NCBI RefSeq assembly: GCF_018687715.1
Contig: NC_056764.1
Span: 9,176,001 to 9,240,000, forward strand
DNA from: Carya illinoinensis
Taxonomy: Eukaryota; Streptophyta; Magnoliopsida; Fagales; Juglandaceae
Length of the DNA: 64,000 nucleotides
Reading direction: 5' to 3'
The notes beneath the pieces are model-generated. The model had not been told where the DNA came from. It made no database searches and saw nothing but the letters and a program-made list of their open reading frames with translations. Shown here piece by piece: positions 11,501 through 23,359 of the stretch (its first letter is position 1; each line of letters opens with the position of its first letter). A program made the position numbers and the translations under genes.

Positions 11501-13829
11501 GTTGTTGTTGTTATTTTTTTTTTTCTTCTTCTTTTTTTTTTTTTCAAAAAGAGACAAAATTTATCTGTTCATGAGTGATTTTTTTTTAATTTTATTAAAA
11601 AAATTTTATTTATAACGGAAGAATATTGTAGTAACAAATAACATTTTAATTAATAATGTAAGATCTAATTTCACAAAAAATGAGCATTTAATTTAAGGAA
11701 ACGTCAAGTATTTAAACATAAAAGATATCTAAATCTTTCTGTACCAACATCTTTTCCAAAAAAATCTAGAGACTCACCATTAACATCAAGTTTAGTCAAA
11801 AAATCAATTATCATATTAGTTTCTCTAAACACTAATTTAAACTAAACATTAAGCTCGCTAATAAGATATTTAGTTTCCTCTAAAAAATCTCAAAGGTATC
11901 AATAATTATAAGCATTTGAGACAAACTATCCTGCTATAATATTAGAATTTGACTCTATCACAAAATTTCTCAACCCAAGTTGCTTGCACATTCAAAGGCC
12001 ATCAATTACAGCTCAGCAATTTGCAATAGTATTAGTGACTTGATCATAGCAATGAGCAAATCTATTCAAAACATGTTCAATTTCATCTCTAACAATTCTC
12101 CCTTTGCCGAACGACTCAGGATTACCACAAGAACCTTTGTCAACATTAAGTTTCACCAACCCAGCCTCTTGCAACACCCACGCAATATATCTAGGCGTTC
12201 TACTCTCTAAAGCCTCCATAGGACAATTTAAATCTATTAAGACCGAAATATCTTGAGGGCCTACTTTTTTGAACTTCCTCACCATGCCCAAAAATTCTAA
12301 AATAAAATTTTTTACCATTCGAAAGACATTCTTCCAATCAAAATTCAATCCCTCCATATGCGTTACACAATGAGATCTCCAAAGTGCCCAATAAATAAAA
12401 ATGAATAACACCACGTAACCAACACACTTGTGAAGATTGCGAAGCACGACGCTACTAGATATTCATCAACCTAGCCCAAACCGGTGTCGAAGGCAATTGA
12501 ATTCCAAAAATTGCTGCAAAATCATTCCAAACATTCCTTAGCCTCTCCCCCTCACAAGAATATGTTCCACAAACTGAACTTGGGAAGAGAGACAACAATG
12601 ACATTTTGAAACCATTGGAATACCAAGTTTCTTAATTACCTCATCCACCGGGATAGCACTACGACATGCACGCCAATATAAGAAAGACATCTTCTTAGGT
12701 ACTAAAGTTTGCCATAACCATTTCTTCTAAAGACAAATAGTACCATGAGTTCTAACAATATTCCAAGCGGCTGTGTTTGGTGGAAAGTATCTCAACACTT
12801 TTCAATATATTTCACTACTATTTATTATTTTATTATTATTTTTCACATACTTTTTACTACTATTTATTACTTTTTACTACTATTCAACATTCCATTATTA
12901 CTTTTACCTATTCTTTCATTACTATTACAACACTTCTCAATACCCAAACCTAACCCGAATATGCCATCTACATAATGTTTCCATATAAAAAAATCAGGTC
13001 CTCGTGAATGCGGACCTGTGATATCAAAATTCTATTAATAGTTTCCTCATCCACCATCTATCGTAAGATTGGAACATTACACTCCGCTCCTTCGAATCCG
13101 CCCCTTCGAATATATCTTGGACCTGTACTCCTCTATCCCCCACCACCATTTGCTAATCAACAATAGCACCATCCTCCCGGCCAATTATCAAACCAAAAAT
13201 TTGAAGAACCATCGTGAACCATTAAAACCAAAGGGAAAGCCTGAATGGCCCCTCGCCAAAATCGAGACCCCCTTGGTCCTTCAATCACCGAACCAATCTG
13301 AGAGCTTTCCACATATTTAGACCAGAAAAAATCTGACTAAAGAGAACCACCCTTCAACAATTTCTAAGCAAACTTCATGAATAATGAGCTTTGTACTTCG
13401 GACAAATCTTGAATACCAAGTCCCCCCTCCTCTATTGGGAAACAAATATTCCGCTATGAGATCCATTTGTGCTTCTTAGTTTCATCACTAGAGCCCCAAT
13501 GAAAATTTGAGAAAATCGATTTCAGCTTCCCAAAGATTCTTTTAGGCAAATTCATCACCAACAATAAATGAATGGGCATACTAGTAAGTACATGATTGAT
13601 AAGAATAATTTTACCATCAAAAGATAACAATTTATTCTTCCACCAGGCCAACTTTTTTTGCACCCTAAACAACAATGGCTCAAACAATCTCATATTAATA
13701 CGCCCAACATGTAACCGAATACTCAAATATGAATAAGGCCATGCACCCTCTATAAAACCCGACATCCGCTTCAAATCCTCTTTCCAACCCTATGGAATAT
13801 TAGATGAGAAGAAAATCAAGAAAAAAAAA
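11501..13829 (-). mobile_element. Second LINE remnant (RT end, zinc finger, RNase H), inverted, with poly(A)
   Basis: The minus strand reads a 5'-truncated LINE. RT C-terminal part: 13774-13454, including KKLAWWKNKLLSFDGKIILI. RT-associated zinc-binding domain: 12720-12500, including KKWLWQTLVPKKMSFLYWRA. RNase H start: 12140-12050, with AGLVKLNVDKGS. It ends in a poly(T) tract on the plus strand at about 11512-11544, i.e. its poly(A) tail. It lies inside the plus-strand LINE between AAGGCTGAGTT (11490-11500) and AAAGCTAAGTT (13830-13840), an 11-bp target-site duplication with two G-to-A differences. A MITE at 12766-12960 interrupts it. Many stops make it non-functional. Confidence 0.8.
12766..12960 (+). 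repeat. AT-rich MITE inside the inverted LINE
   Basis: It runs from GTGTTTGGTGGAAAGTATCT to CAATACCCAAACC, with internal TACTACTATTTATTA-type sequence. An inverted relative lies at about 26993-27185, next to the second copia element. It interrupts the LINE zinc-finger reading frame. Confidence 0.6.
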
Positions 13830-14408
13830 AAAGCTAAGTTAGAAATGCTTGTTTGTGTGTTTAGGAGGATCCGGTTTTGAAGGAATAAAGGGGTGTTTAT
13901 GCTTAGATTGAGAGTCCAAGCAAAGTGTGGCATACTGCTCGAAGGGAATTGTCTGATTTTGCTTCTGCTCAACATTGTTCTCCCGTTTTAGTTGTTGTAA
14001 GATCCGCTTCTACTACAACTGTGAAATGAAGAAAGCTTGTTCACTACAACATTTGTTGGTTTTTTTCCACAAGGGCATGTGGTCGGAAAAACTATAGTCG
14101 TAGTGGGAAACACTCTTTTTCCACTAAATCTATCCGTGGGAGACTAGTGACTTAAAGTTAGTAACACTAAATATTTTTTCCCACTAATTTGTGAACTAGT
14201 GGGAAATTATGACATTTTTCTACCAAATGGGTTGGTTAGTGAGAAATACCATATTGTATTGATGAAATGTGTTGGTAGGTATTAATACTACCCACTAAAG
14301 CATTTGGTGGGAAAAAATGTTTTCAGGCAAAAAAAAAAAGTATTTGCCATGAAATATATTCGCTGAAAATGGTAAAAGAATTCAGAAAAAAAAATAATTG
14401 TAAAAGCA

Positions 14409-14503
<95 letters not shown>
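14409..14503 (+). repeat. (TAA)n microsatellite
   Basis: About 30 copies of AAT/TAA with one interrupting TAC near 14466. It lies inside the CACTA element. Confidence 0.95.
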
Positions 14504-14506
<3 letters not shown>

Positions 14507-14945
14507 TATTGTTTCACACCTACTAATCAACATTCAACTAAATTACTAAATATCACATATAAAGAAGGAAGCAGAAGAATTACGTGAATATTCTTGTCCA
14601 ACATATACAAATTGTAAGTAGACACAAAACCCTTTTTTTAATAATCTTAGTTTATGTATCCTAAACATAAGTACAACAATAAGATGCTGACCTTGAGATG
14701 TCCTCTTTCATGAAAAACCCATTTGCTAAGTTCAATAAAAAAACTGCTCATTACTCCTATCTATTAACTATAGCTACATCATTAATCTGAAAATTAATGT
14801 TAATAAAGTCAGTGAAATCAAGAAAAGATGCAGGATGTATATAAATGTGTCAACCCCAACACGTCCAGCGATTAAAAAACATGGTCGTAGACATTATAAA
14901 TGATGACAAGTCCAACAATAAACTCTTACAAGTGCACGTAAAATA

Positions 14946-14963
14946 TATATACATATATATAAT

Positions 14964-14990
<27 letters not shown>
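14946..14990 (+). repeat. (TA)n microsatellite
   Basis: A TATATATA tract within the CACTA element. Confidence 0.9.
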
Positions 14991-14994
<4 letters not shown>

Positions 14995-16302
14995 CCAAAA
15001 ACAACTCAAACCAATCTAATAGTAAATCCTAACAGTAATAGCTGCAGTCAACAACCAAAAGAGCAACTTTAATGTTGACAATCTTCACATGTAGTCACTA
15101 ATCTCTTTTTCTGCAAATCTTCTAGTAAATTTTGTTAGCATGCAAATTAAATGAGCACATTAATTTCTATATAGGTATTCATGGTTCCAACAAATGCGTA
15201 TATAGGTATTCATGGTTCCAACAGATACCTATTGCCTGGCGTTCAGTCTGAGCCTCTAGCCAATGCTGTTCAAACTGAATGTTGTAAAGAGCTTCCTCCA
15301 ACTTCAATATATGTTCAAACAAAGGGTTAAAATGCTCTGCATTATTAGAAAGCAAGCAAGTCAGAATTCATAATTCAAAAGGTATGACAAATACCAAAAT
15401 CATGAATCTGGCCACCAGAAGGTCCTTTAACATGAAAATTTCAACACATAATAGGATCAATGGAGGTTTTCAAACCAGCAAATAGGACTTGAAAAAAGTG
15501 GACTCCTGGGCTTAACATCACCAACACCCTTAACACGACATACACGTGCTTCCAACACTTAGCACAACTTCACAACTACAACACAAGACCCAACACTTCA
15601 CAATCCAACAACAATATCACAACCAAATCTGTTTCTCCTCTGACTTCCACAACAACACAATCAAAATACTACATATCCATGAATATCAATCTGTTTAAGC
15701 AATTAACACCACGCTATACACGTCCATTTACTCTAAAATAAAGCACTAAATATATAAAGGTAGGATTTTACCATGCTTAAGGGCTTTAACAGTGAATGAA
15801 AGCATGGGGGAGGTGCTGTTGTGTTGGTGGGTTGCTCGTGGTGGTGCGGCGTTGTGGCTAGATGCAGCTATTGTGGCTCATAGCGGCAGATCTAGTGGCT
15901 GTGCACAATGTATCCGTGAGAGAGAGAACGCAAGGGAGGAAGAAGGAGTTGAGACTGTCGAGGTGGCTCACGGTGGGCCTAGCGGCAGATTTGGGCCGTG
16001 ATGAAGAGAATGCCGAGAGGGAGATGGAGCGTGTGAGGGAGAGGGAAAGCTAGGGGCTTCGGCTGTGGGAAAGGGAGGAAGGGGGTCATCGGCGAGGTGG
16101 GGGGCTGGTGGTGGTGGTGCGGCTCAACCGCTGGCGTCAGAATTGGCTCGCGACGATAGGGAACCGAGTGAGGGAGATTGGACTCAGTTTGGGCTTACCT
16201 CTAGGAGAGAGAAAGGGAAGAGAGGGAGAGGGAGGCGTGGGGTGGCTGGGTCCAATGAGGTAGTCGTGCTCGGTGGCGGCGACGGTGGCCTGGGATGGAG
16301 TG

Positions 16303-16371
<69 letters not shown>

Positions 16372-16408
16372 ATGGGGATGGGGTGCTGCTGCGCGGGGGA
16401 GCTGATGG

Positions 16409-16462
<54 letters not shown>
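16303..16462 (+). repeat. Two (GA)n microsatellites
   Basis: Pure GA runs at about 16305-16369 and 16412-16461, separated by about 40 bp. Open frames through them (Arg-Glu or Leu-Ser repeats) are artefacts of the repeat. Confidence 0.95.
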
Positions 16463-16463
<1 letters not shown>

Positions 16464-17440
16464 ACGGGTTGGGGGGAAATATTAGGGTTTCAATTTTAAT
16501 GTCTACCATTTGATCCCTAAATTTAATCCAACGATGAAGATTAAATACCAAACTAAACTAGAATACCTATTTGAGGCGACAATAAGTCGCCTGAAAAGAT
16601 GTATTTTTTTTTTGCCGTCTCTCATCTTTGATGTCAAAAGGTTACTTTATTTGCACTACGTAAAGTCGTGGCAAAAAGCAATTTTACCCACTATTTTGAA
16701 ACTGTGGGATATAAAATCGTGACAAAAGAACATATTTTTTTCCATGAATACAATTTGTAACAACAAGTATTCTTCATGAGCATATATAGTGGAAAAAGAA
16801 TTAGTGGGAAAAAACCAATTTTGTTGTAGCGGGTTATGGGGTTAAGATTATTTGGGATGATGCCTATGATGATAAGTTAAGGAGGATGGGAGGGGGCATT
16901 GTCATGCTGCAGGTTGGTCGAAATCCTTTATTTCAAACCCTTTACATGCTGAAGCATCTGTTTTGGAAAGGGCCACTACCCTAAGTCTTGAACTGGGTTT
17001 GTCTCAGTGCATATTTGAGGGGGATGCACTAGTATTGATTAATGATGTCAAGGGTAAGCATGAAAATTGTTCTTGGTATGGGCAGATTGTAGAGGATTTG
17101 AAAGGCTTCTTTTGTCACAATTCAAACAGACACTTGCAGTTTATATCTTAGAAAGGAAACAATGCTGCTCATTTACTTGCAAAACTTGCTATTAGTTTTG
17201 ACCAAGAAATGGTTTGGATTGAGGAGGGACCTCCTGTTATTTTGCAATGTATTGCTTGTGAGCAAGATATATTGGACGAAAAAATAGCATTTGGTGTTGA
17301 CATGATTGGCTTGTTAAGTTCTTATTTCTGGGAATTCAGCTCCATTGTTTCCTCCAAACACATTGAAATAATATGCAAAGAATTAGCGAAAAACTAAGAA
17401 AAAAAATTTTCCACTTCAATAAAAATCGCAATTCAGAGCA

Positions 17441-18210
17441 AGAAAAAAACATAATCGAACTTGGATTTTTTTTTTTCCCCTAGTCAGAGTTAACCAACTC
17501 CACTCCAATAGAACTCCAACTTTATCCTCGGACTCCAATATTATACTATTATACATATATTATAAAAATATAAATTATTTATATATTGAGCTAGTTATTA
17601 TATAATAATATATTTATATTATAATATAAATAGACTAATAGTTTAGTATACGTAAATATCATAAATAAATTAGACATAGTAGGATAAAAGTTTAAGAGCG
17701 GTGCTACTCTGCCGCCCAGAGTGCACCACTCATTTTGACCGCACGGTCACTTTTTTTTCATTTTTCTTTTCAGATTTTTTCAATATATTTAAACATTTTT
17801 ACAAAATATAAAAAAAATACCAATACACTTAAAATCACTTCTTTAATCACTAAGTAAAAAAAATTAAAAAAAAAATTTTTGTGACCAGTGGTCACTTTGA
17901 GGGGGCAGAGGAAGAAGGCACACAAGCATTTTCCAAAAGTTAATTGAACACTAATATAAAAATAAGTCTAGCATAAAAAGTTAATTGATTTTGTTTTGTT
18001 TTGTTTTGTTTATAATGTAAATGATTTCTATTTGTGTTTTCATTATGTTGGTTGATGTTGGAGTTGGTAACAATATTTTGGCTAGTATTTGAGTGCAACG
18101 CTGGTTGTGTTTCTTATTTATGACTTATTTAGTAATATTGGATGATCGGATTATGGACATTGCCATAGGACCATAAACTCATGCTCGGTCTTATTTGTTA
18201 GTTATTATTT
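17441..18210. other. Intergenic, no gene seen
   Basis: AT-rich. At about 17698-17925 there is another copy of the dispersed repeat containing GGTGCTACTCTGCCGCC and (T)n/(A)n arms. There is no coding signal. Confidence 0.5.
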
Positions 18211-18211
18211 A

Positions 18212-18622
18212 GAGATTGTTTATATGGTGAAATGAGATGAGATAGTTTTAGATGAAAGTTGAAAATTGAATTAAATATTATTAAAATATTATTTTTTAAT
18301 ATTATTATTATTTTAGAATTTAAAAAAATTAAATTATTTATTATATTTTGTTAAGAATTTGGAAAAGTTATAATTATGATATGAGATGAGATGAGATGAT
18401 TTCTCAATCCAAATGGCCCTTTAGATTGCTTTGGATAGTAAGGTAATCTCAAATATTCTGTAAATAGTAGTGAAAAAGTAATGATAAAATATTGAATAAT
18501 AGTGAATAATTATGCAAATTTGAATTTTTTATTATATTTTGTATGAGAATTGAAAAAAATTATAATGATGAGATGAAATGAGATGAGATGGAATGGTTTC
18601 TTAATCCAAACGACTCCTTAGA
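18212..18622. repeat. Two adjacent copies of a GAGATGAGATGAGA-type MITE family
   Basis: 18212-18424 and about 18425-18622 each have an AT-rich core with ATGAGATGAGATG near one end and ...AATCCAAA(T/C)G...CC at the border. Relatives occur at about 39890-40212, 42915-43140, 53440-53760, 55310-55480 and 60795-60995. This is a dispersed high-copy family of unknown superfamily. Confidence 0.6.
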
Positions 18623-19190
18623 GTCTTGATGTTAGGTTGAGCCTTGGCTAGATGGTTGAACAATTCTTTTATTATTTTTAGTTGGTTTGAGAGTTTGAGA
18701 CTCTAATACGAAATTATGAATGTTTGGATATAAAAAATAACCTAAAGGGCCTACTATTTATTTTTAATTGCTTTAATTTTTTTTTTTAAATTTTTGGGTT
18801 TGAATATTTAGCATATGAAATATTTTTAGTTTTTTCATATCTAAAATTTTTTTCTTTTCTTTTTGTAATATTTTTAGTAAACTTGAAACATGAAAGTCTA
18901 TAAAAATGGAAGCCCAAATTGGCTTCGTTCCTACAAGCTGAAGTCTATTCATAGCATATGCAAATTGAAGTCAGAGTTGAGGCTCGGATTTGAAAACTCT
19001 GACAAAAGTCAGAGTCATAGTCAGATTTAGAAAATACTGACTCCAGTTCAGTTAATACTCACCCCTAGCCATATGGGAAGTCATGCCACTTTGTTAATCA
19101 CTAACGAAACGTGGAATCAACGACATGCTTAGGACTTGCTTTATTCTTTTATTATTAGTACGGGACGAAACAAGATTTTCTATAAGAAAG
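18623..19190. other. Intergenic, with a possible hAT-like end
   Basis: No gene. At about 18960-19071 there is GAGTC/GACTC-rich sequence ending in ACTCACCCCTAGCC. This resembles the subterminal and terminal sequence of the hAT elements elsewhere in this window. The matching left end was not found with confidence. Confidence 0.35.
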
Positions 19191-19708
19191 TTTGGAAGTT
19201 GTTATTTGTCAAGATTATGGGTGTAATCAGTTTGGTCTGTTCGAAAGGATATTTTTAGATTGGACAAAAACTTTCAATCTACCTATTTTTCATGCCGGGA
19301 CTAGACCCGTGGTACAACTAGAGCAAATCAAACTGTTATCTTTTAGGTTTGGACTTGTGCAAAATAGGTTACTTTTTTTTTTTTTTATTAAAAACTCAAC
19401 TTATGAATAAACACTATTTATTTCAGCACTACTGATAAAAGAGCCCCAACACACTATCTAGATAATATTAAATAGTATATTTAACATTTTATATGGTCAA
19501 TGGTTATAAATTAGATAGAAATTACATAATTAAGTTATACAACTACATAGTATGCAGTTTAGTTCTTCCGGTCCAATATGAGATAAACAAAACCTAGAAT
19601 CCAAAAGCTAGCAGACCGAGACCGACCAAATAAGGTTTTCGGTCCGATTGTATTTTCTGAACCAATCAAGTTTTCCAGTCAGACATGTAACCATACATGC
19701 ACCCCTAG
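19191..19708 (+). repeat. hAT-like non-autonomous element, copy 2 of the duplicated segment
   Basis: It starts at TATGGGTGTAA after GTCAAGAT (about 19210-19217) and ends CACCCCTA followed by GTAAGGAT (about 19709). The 8-bp flanks match at 6 of 8 positions. The left flank of copy 1 reads exactly GTAAGGAT, which supports both the target site and an ancestral common insertion. Its first 310 bp align with 2828-3150. Confidence 0.55.
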
Positions 19709-19716
19709 TAAGGATC

Positions 19717-20463
19717 ACGTATTGATTGCACATTCTGGGTGATTTGGGAAGAATGCTTACGAGCTAACATGTATGTGAAAATCCTTTTAGAAATTGAAGT
19801 TTCATGTTAAAATAATTAACAATTAGCTCTTACACACGAAGCTAACTGCTTGGAACGACAAGAAAAAGAAGTAAAAATAAAAAATGAAATCGATCACAAA
19901 ATACAAGATATCGGACCAAACAGGAGTTCCATGGCTCAACTCTCATTGAAATTTCTAAAATTTGCAACGAATATTTGTCTGGTCAGATTATATAGAACAA
20001 TGATACTGGTCAAAACATTGGTACAAATTATGTCATCTCTGTCTACATAATGGTATATATATAAAAATAAAATCGGACTTCGTTATGCGAATTATATGGT
20101 CAGAAACCATATATGCATTATTCATCACCATTCTCTTCATTCTGATATTCGATATTTTGATTTTTGTCCAATTAATATTTTCTCTTATATTCAACCTCTA
20201 AATGTTTTTTAACCCTCTTGCATCTAACGTACATGCGATCGAATAGGCTAAAATTAAGTTATAGATCGAAGAAATCATTGAAACTTGCATGATCAACTTT
20301 TCCACGCGTATCAAATAATAAAAACTCTCTTCAACAATCCAACATCACATACATGTTAATTATAAAAAAAATAAAAATAAATAAAAACACGAAAGTGCAA
20401 ATTGGCCAATAGATCAAGCAAAAACTAGACACTTTTTAGCATTCATCAAAGATAAGAACGTCA
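19717..20463. other. Intergenic, no gene seen
   Basis: AT-rich. No coding, RNA or element structure was recognised. It contains the 3' flank of the sHSP pseudogene, which lies on the minus strand. Confidence 0.5.
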
Positions 20464-20941
20464 TTACCTAGAAATCTCAACAACCCTGACATCAGGCACC
20501 TTCACTACTTCTTTAGGAATCGTTATGGTGAGAACTCCATTCTCCATTGCAGCTTTAATCTGATTCATTTGTGCATTCTTCAATAGCCTGAAACTCCTCA
20601 AAAACTTGCCGCTAATGCGCTCCAGCATATGACGTGTGTAATTCTTGTCTTCCTTCTCCACATTCCTCTCCCCGCTCATTTGAAGCACTCTTCCATCTTC
20701 AACTTCAACCTTTACTTCCTCTTTCTTTAGCCACGAAAGATCCACCTTGAGTAAGTGGGCTCCTGGTACTGTCTCCTTCTAGTCGATTCCAATGTTGGCT
20801 AAAGCTGAAGTTTCCCGACAATACGTAGGAAAACGAGTAGAAATTAGTGAAGAACGAAGAGCAAAGTCCCAGAATTGGGAGGGTGAAAGGATCGAAGATG
20901 TTACTTCGTTGACCCCCTAAAAAGACTCGAATTGCTGACAT
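20464..20941 (-). pseudogene. Class I small heat shock protein pseudogene
   Basis: The minus strand begins with an ATG at 20941 ([19 protein letters not shown]), clearly related to the sHSP genes at 4971 and 30883. After that the N-terminal frame shifts. The alpha-crystallin domain continues in another frame with a TAG at 20779-20781, exactly where the conserved Trp of DWKET stands, consistent with TGG to TAG. Downstream the domain is readable: [40 protein letters not shown] and the C-terminal VVEISR. There are replacements at conserved positions, such as the Trp of the TWHRVE motif. It is inverted relative to the intact copies and sits beside a copia element. Frameshift plus nonsense argue strongly for a dead copy. 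Confidence 0.9.
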
Positions 20942-21112
20942 GTTTCTGTTATTACTCTTCTTCTTTATGGATTTGGTGTAGGTTTCAATTGGAGCATAAC
21001 AGTTTTTCAACGAAACGAATGCTTTTCAAGTTCTTCAACGATACGAATGCTTCAACGATAGGTTGGGTATTTTGAATTACTACTCATTATGAGGAGGAAT
21101 AATTCTGCTTAC

Positions 21113-21465
21113 TGTTGTGAAAACCTATGACAATAAAGTGAAAAAGTAATATGAACAAGACAACAATCACACACGACACAAGATTTACGTGGTTTGACAA
21201 ATTGCCTACGTCTACGGGAGCTGCAGAGAATTTTATTATTGAGGAATCACACACTACAATGATGGCGCAATTACTGTTTATCTACAATGTTTCTACAGTA
21301 CGGCCATATGATATAATAATCATATATATAGTCAAACAGCAGAAAAAATCCTAGATCCGAGTAAAATGTATGTTCGCTTGAGCGGCGTGTCAAGCGCGCG
21401 TCAAGCCAACTTCCTTCCCGTATCTGCTCGAGCTCACTGTCGAGCTGACATCGAGCATTCAACTC
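21113..21465 (-). repeat. 3' LTR (internally truncated) of the second copia element
   Basis: It aligns with 26565 onward until about TCAACTC, after which the 5' LTR continues but this copy stops. CGCTCGAGCG of the partner is CGCTTGAGCG here, a C-to-T decay. Confidence 0.85.
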
Positions 21466-23359
21466 ACTGTCAAGAAGACCAACTAAAGTTGTGCAAAACT
21501 TCAGTTTCTCAAGTGTAATACCCTTTGTCAATATATTAGCAGGGTTCTTGCTTCCACAAATCTTCTCAAGTAACATCTGTCCGTTATCTAACAATGATCG
21601 TATGAAGTGATACCTGATCTGAATGTGCTTGGTCCTGAAATGAAATGCTGAATTCTTGGCAAGGAATATGGCACTCTGACTATCACTATAGAGAGTACCT
21701 TTCTGATTCTTTTTACCCAATTCCTCTAAGAAGCCATGTAGCCATATCATCTCCTTTGCAGCCTCTGACACTGCAATATACTCAGCTTCTGTAGTAGACA
21801 AAGAAACTGTTTTCTATATATTAGAACCCCATGACACTACAATACCACCAAGTGTATAAACAAAGCCTGTGGTACTATTTCTACTGTCAATATCTCCAGT
21901 TAAATCAACATCAACATAGCCCTGCACCTCCAAGCTCTCTCCTGATAAACACAAGCACGTTTCTGAGGAGCCCTTTAGGTACCTCAAAATCCATTTCACT
22001 GCTTTCCAATGTTGTTTTCCTGGGTTACTCATGTATCTACTCACAACTCCCACTGCATGGACAATATCTGGTCTTGTGCAAACCATAGCATACATTAGTG
22101 AACTAATAACTGATGCATAAGGAACCTTACTCATGTAATCTTGTTCCTCCTTTGACTCAGGTGACTAATTTTTGCTGAGTCTAAGGTGACTACCCAGGGG
22201 TGTGCCAACTAGTTTGGCCTTGTCCATATTGAACCTGCTGAGTACCTTTTTCATATACTCAACCTGTGAGAGTTTCAACGTACCTCTGACTCTATCTCTG
22301 ACAATTCTCATGCTAAGGATTTGTTTTGCAGTTTCCAAATCTTTCATTACAAAGTACTCTGACATATGCTTCTTCAGATTATCGATCTCATCAATACTAG
22401 CCTCTGCAATAAGCATGTCATCCATATATAACAACAGAATAATGTAAGAATTTTCAAAGTGCCTAACATAGCAACAATGATCTGCCTGACATCTGATGTA
22501 CCCTGCATTGTGCATAAAATTATCAAATTTCTTGTACCACTATCTAGGAGCTTGCTTCAGGCCATACAAGCTCTTCTTCAGTCTACAAACTAAACCTTCC
22601 TTTCCTTCTACTACAAACCCCTCAGGCTGGTGCATGTAAATGTTTTCTTCAAGGTCTCCATGAAGAAAAGCTATCTTCACATCTAACTGCTCAAGAAATA
22701 AATTTTCAGTAGCAACCATAGCCAGTACCATTCTGATAGTTGTGATATTCACCACAAGAGAAAAGATCTCAGAGTAATTAATACCTTGCTTCTGCTGAAA
22801 GTCTTTTACAATAAGTCTGGCCTTGTACCTCTTACTGCCATTATGCTCAGTTTTCACCCGGTACACCTACTTGTGTAATGCCTTCTTCCTTAATGGAAGT
22901 TCTGTCAACTCCCATGTCTGATTCCCTAACAGCGAATCCATCTCATCTCTCATGGCCAACTCCCACTTGCTAGAATTTTCATCTTGTAAGATTTCTTCGT
23001 AACCCTGCGGTTCTCCACCATCTGTCAATAAAATATAATTCAAAGTATGTAAGAAATGCTGTGGAGGACGTATAGTCCTAACTGACCTGCGAACTACAAC
23101 TGTAGGAGTGGATGGCTCTGAAACTGCCTGCAGAATAATAGGAATGGGTGCACTGGACCCACTCTTCCCGTCACTCACATCTCTACACTACATTGTAACC
23201 TCTGGTAGGTCATCCAATCTTACAAACTCGGACTCCTGAGGAGCTACTTTAGAAGTTGTATTAGACTTATCCTTGTACATAATTTTCTCATTGAAAATCA
23301 CATTCCTGCTTCTTATGATCTTACGACCCTCATCATCTCAAAAACGATAGCCAAATGCC

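Larger units (their letters stand above)
14042..16831. mobile_element. Non-autonomous CACTA (En/Spm) element, about 2.8 kb
   Basis: The left end is CACTACAACATTTGTTGG. The right end, reverse-complemented, is CGCTACAACAAAATTGG, where the second base has mutated. Both are followed by GGTTTTTTtCC-type sequence and many subterminal TTTTTCCCACTA motifs. The 3-bp target site is GTT on the left and GGTT on the right, so it is imperfect by one base. Removing the element rejoins the LINE linker and RNase H sequence. No transposase was found inside. The interior carries (TAA)n, (TA)n and (GA)n tracts and a GC-rich block at 15790-16480. Confidence 0.8.
5803..17428 (+). mobile_element. 5'-truncated LINE remnant (zinc finger to RNase H), split into four pieces by nested insertions
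   Basis: Four plus-strand pieces read as one LINE ORF2 C-terminus. 5803-5897 holds KVFTWKAIHEALPTRGN (RT-associated zinc-binding domain). 11316-11500 continues in frame after the copia target site: SDGFCPLCN, a TAG stop, then HVSWNCVAAQDVWSD. 13830-14041 holds the linker, including SPSKVWHTARRELSDFASAQ. 16832-17428 holds the RNase H domain, with HAEASVLERA, CIFEGDALVLI and GNNAAHLLAKLA. The insertions are a copia element (5898-11315), an inverted LINE (11501-13829) and a CACTA element (14042-16831). A few stops and one or two frame slips make it non-functional. The exact 12-bp repeat CAATTCAGAGCA at 5791-5802 and 17429-17440 may be its target-site duplication. Against this, the sHSP duplicate also has CATTTGGCGT, so the left border could lie about 10 bp further in. 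Confidence 0.8.

Noticed and set aside
16065..16551. Long open frames through the GA repeats (both strands)
   Set aside because: They encode only Arg-Glu or Leu-Ser runs produced by the (GA)n microsatellites inside a CACTA element.
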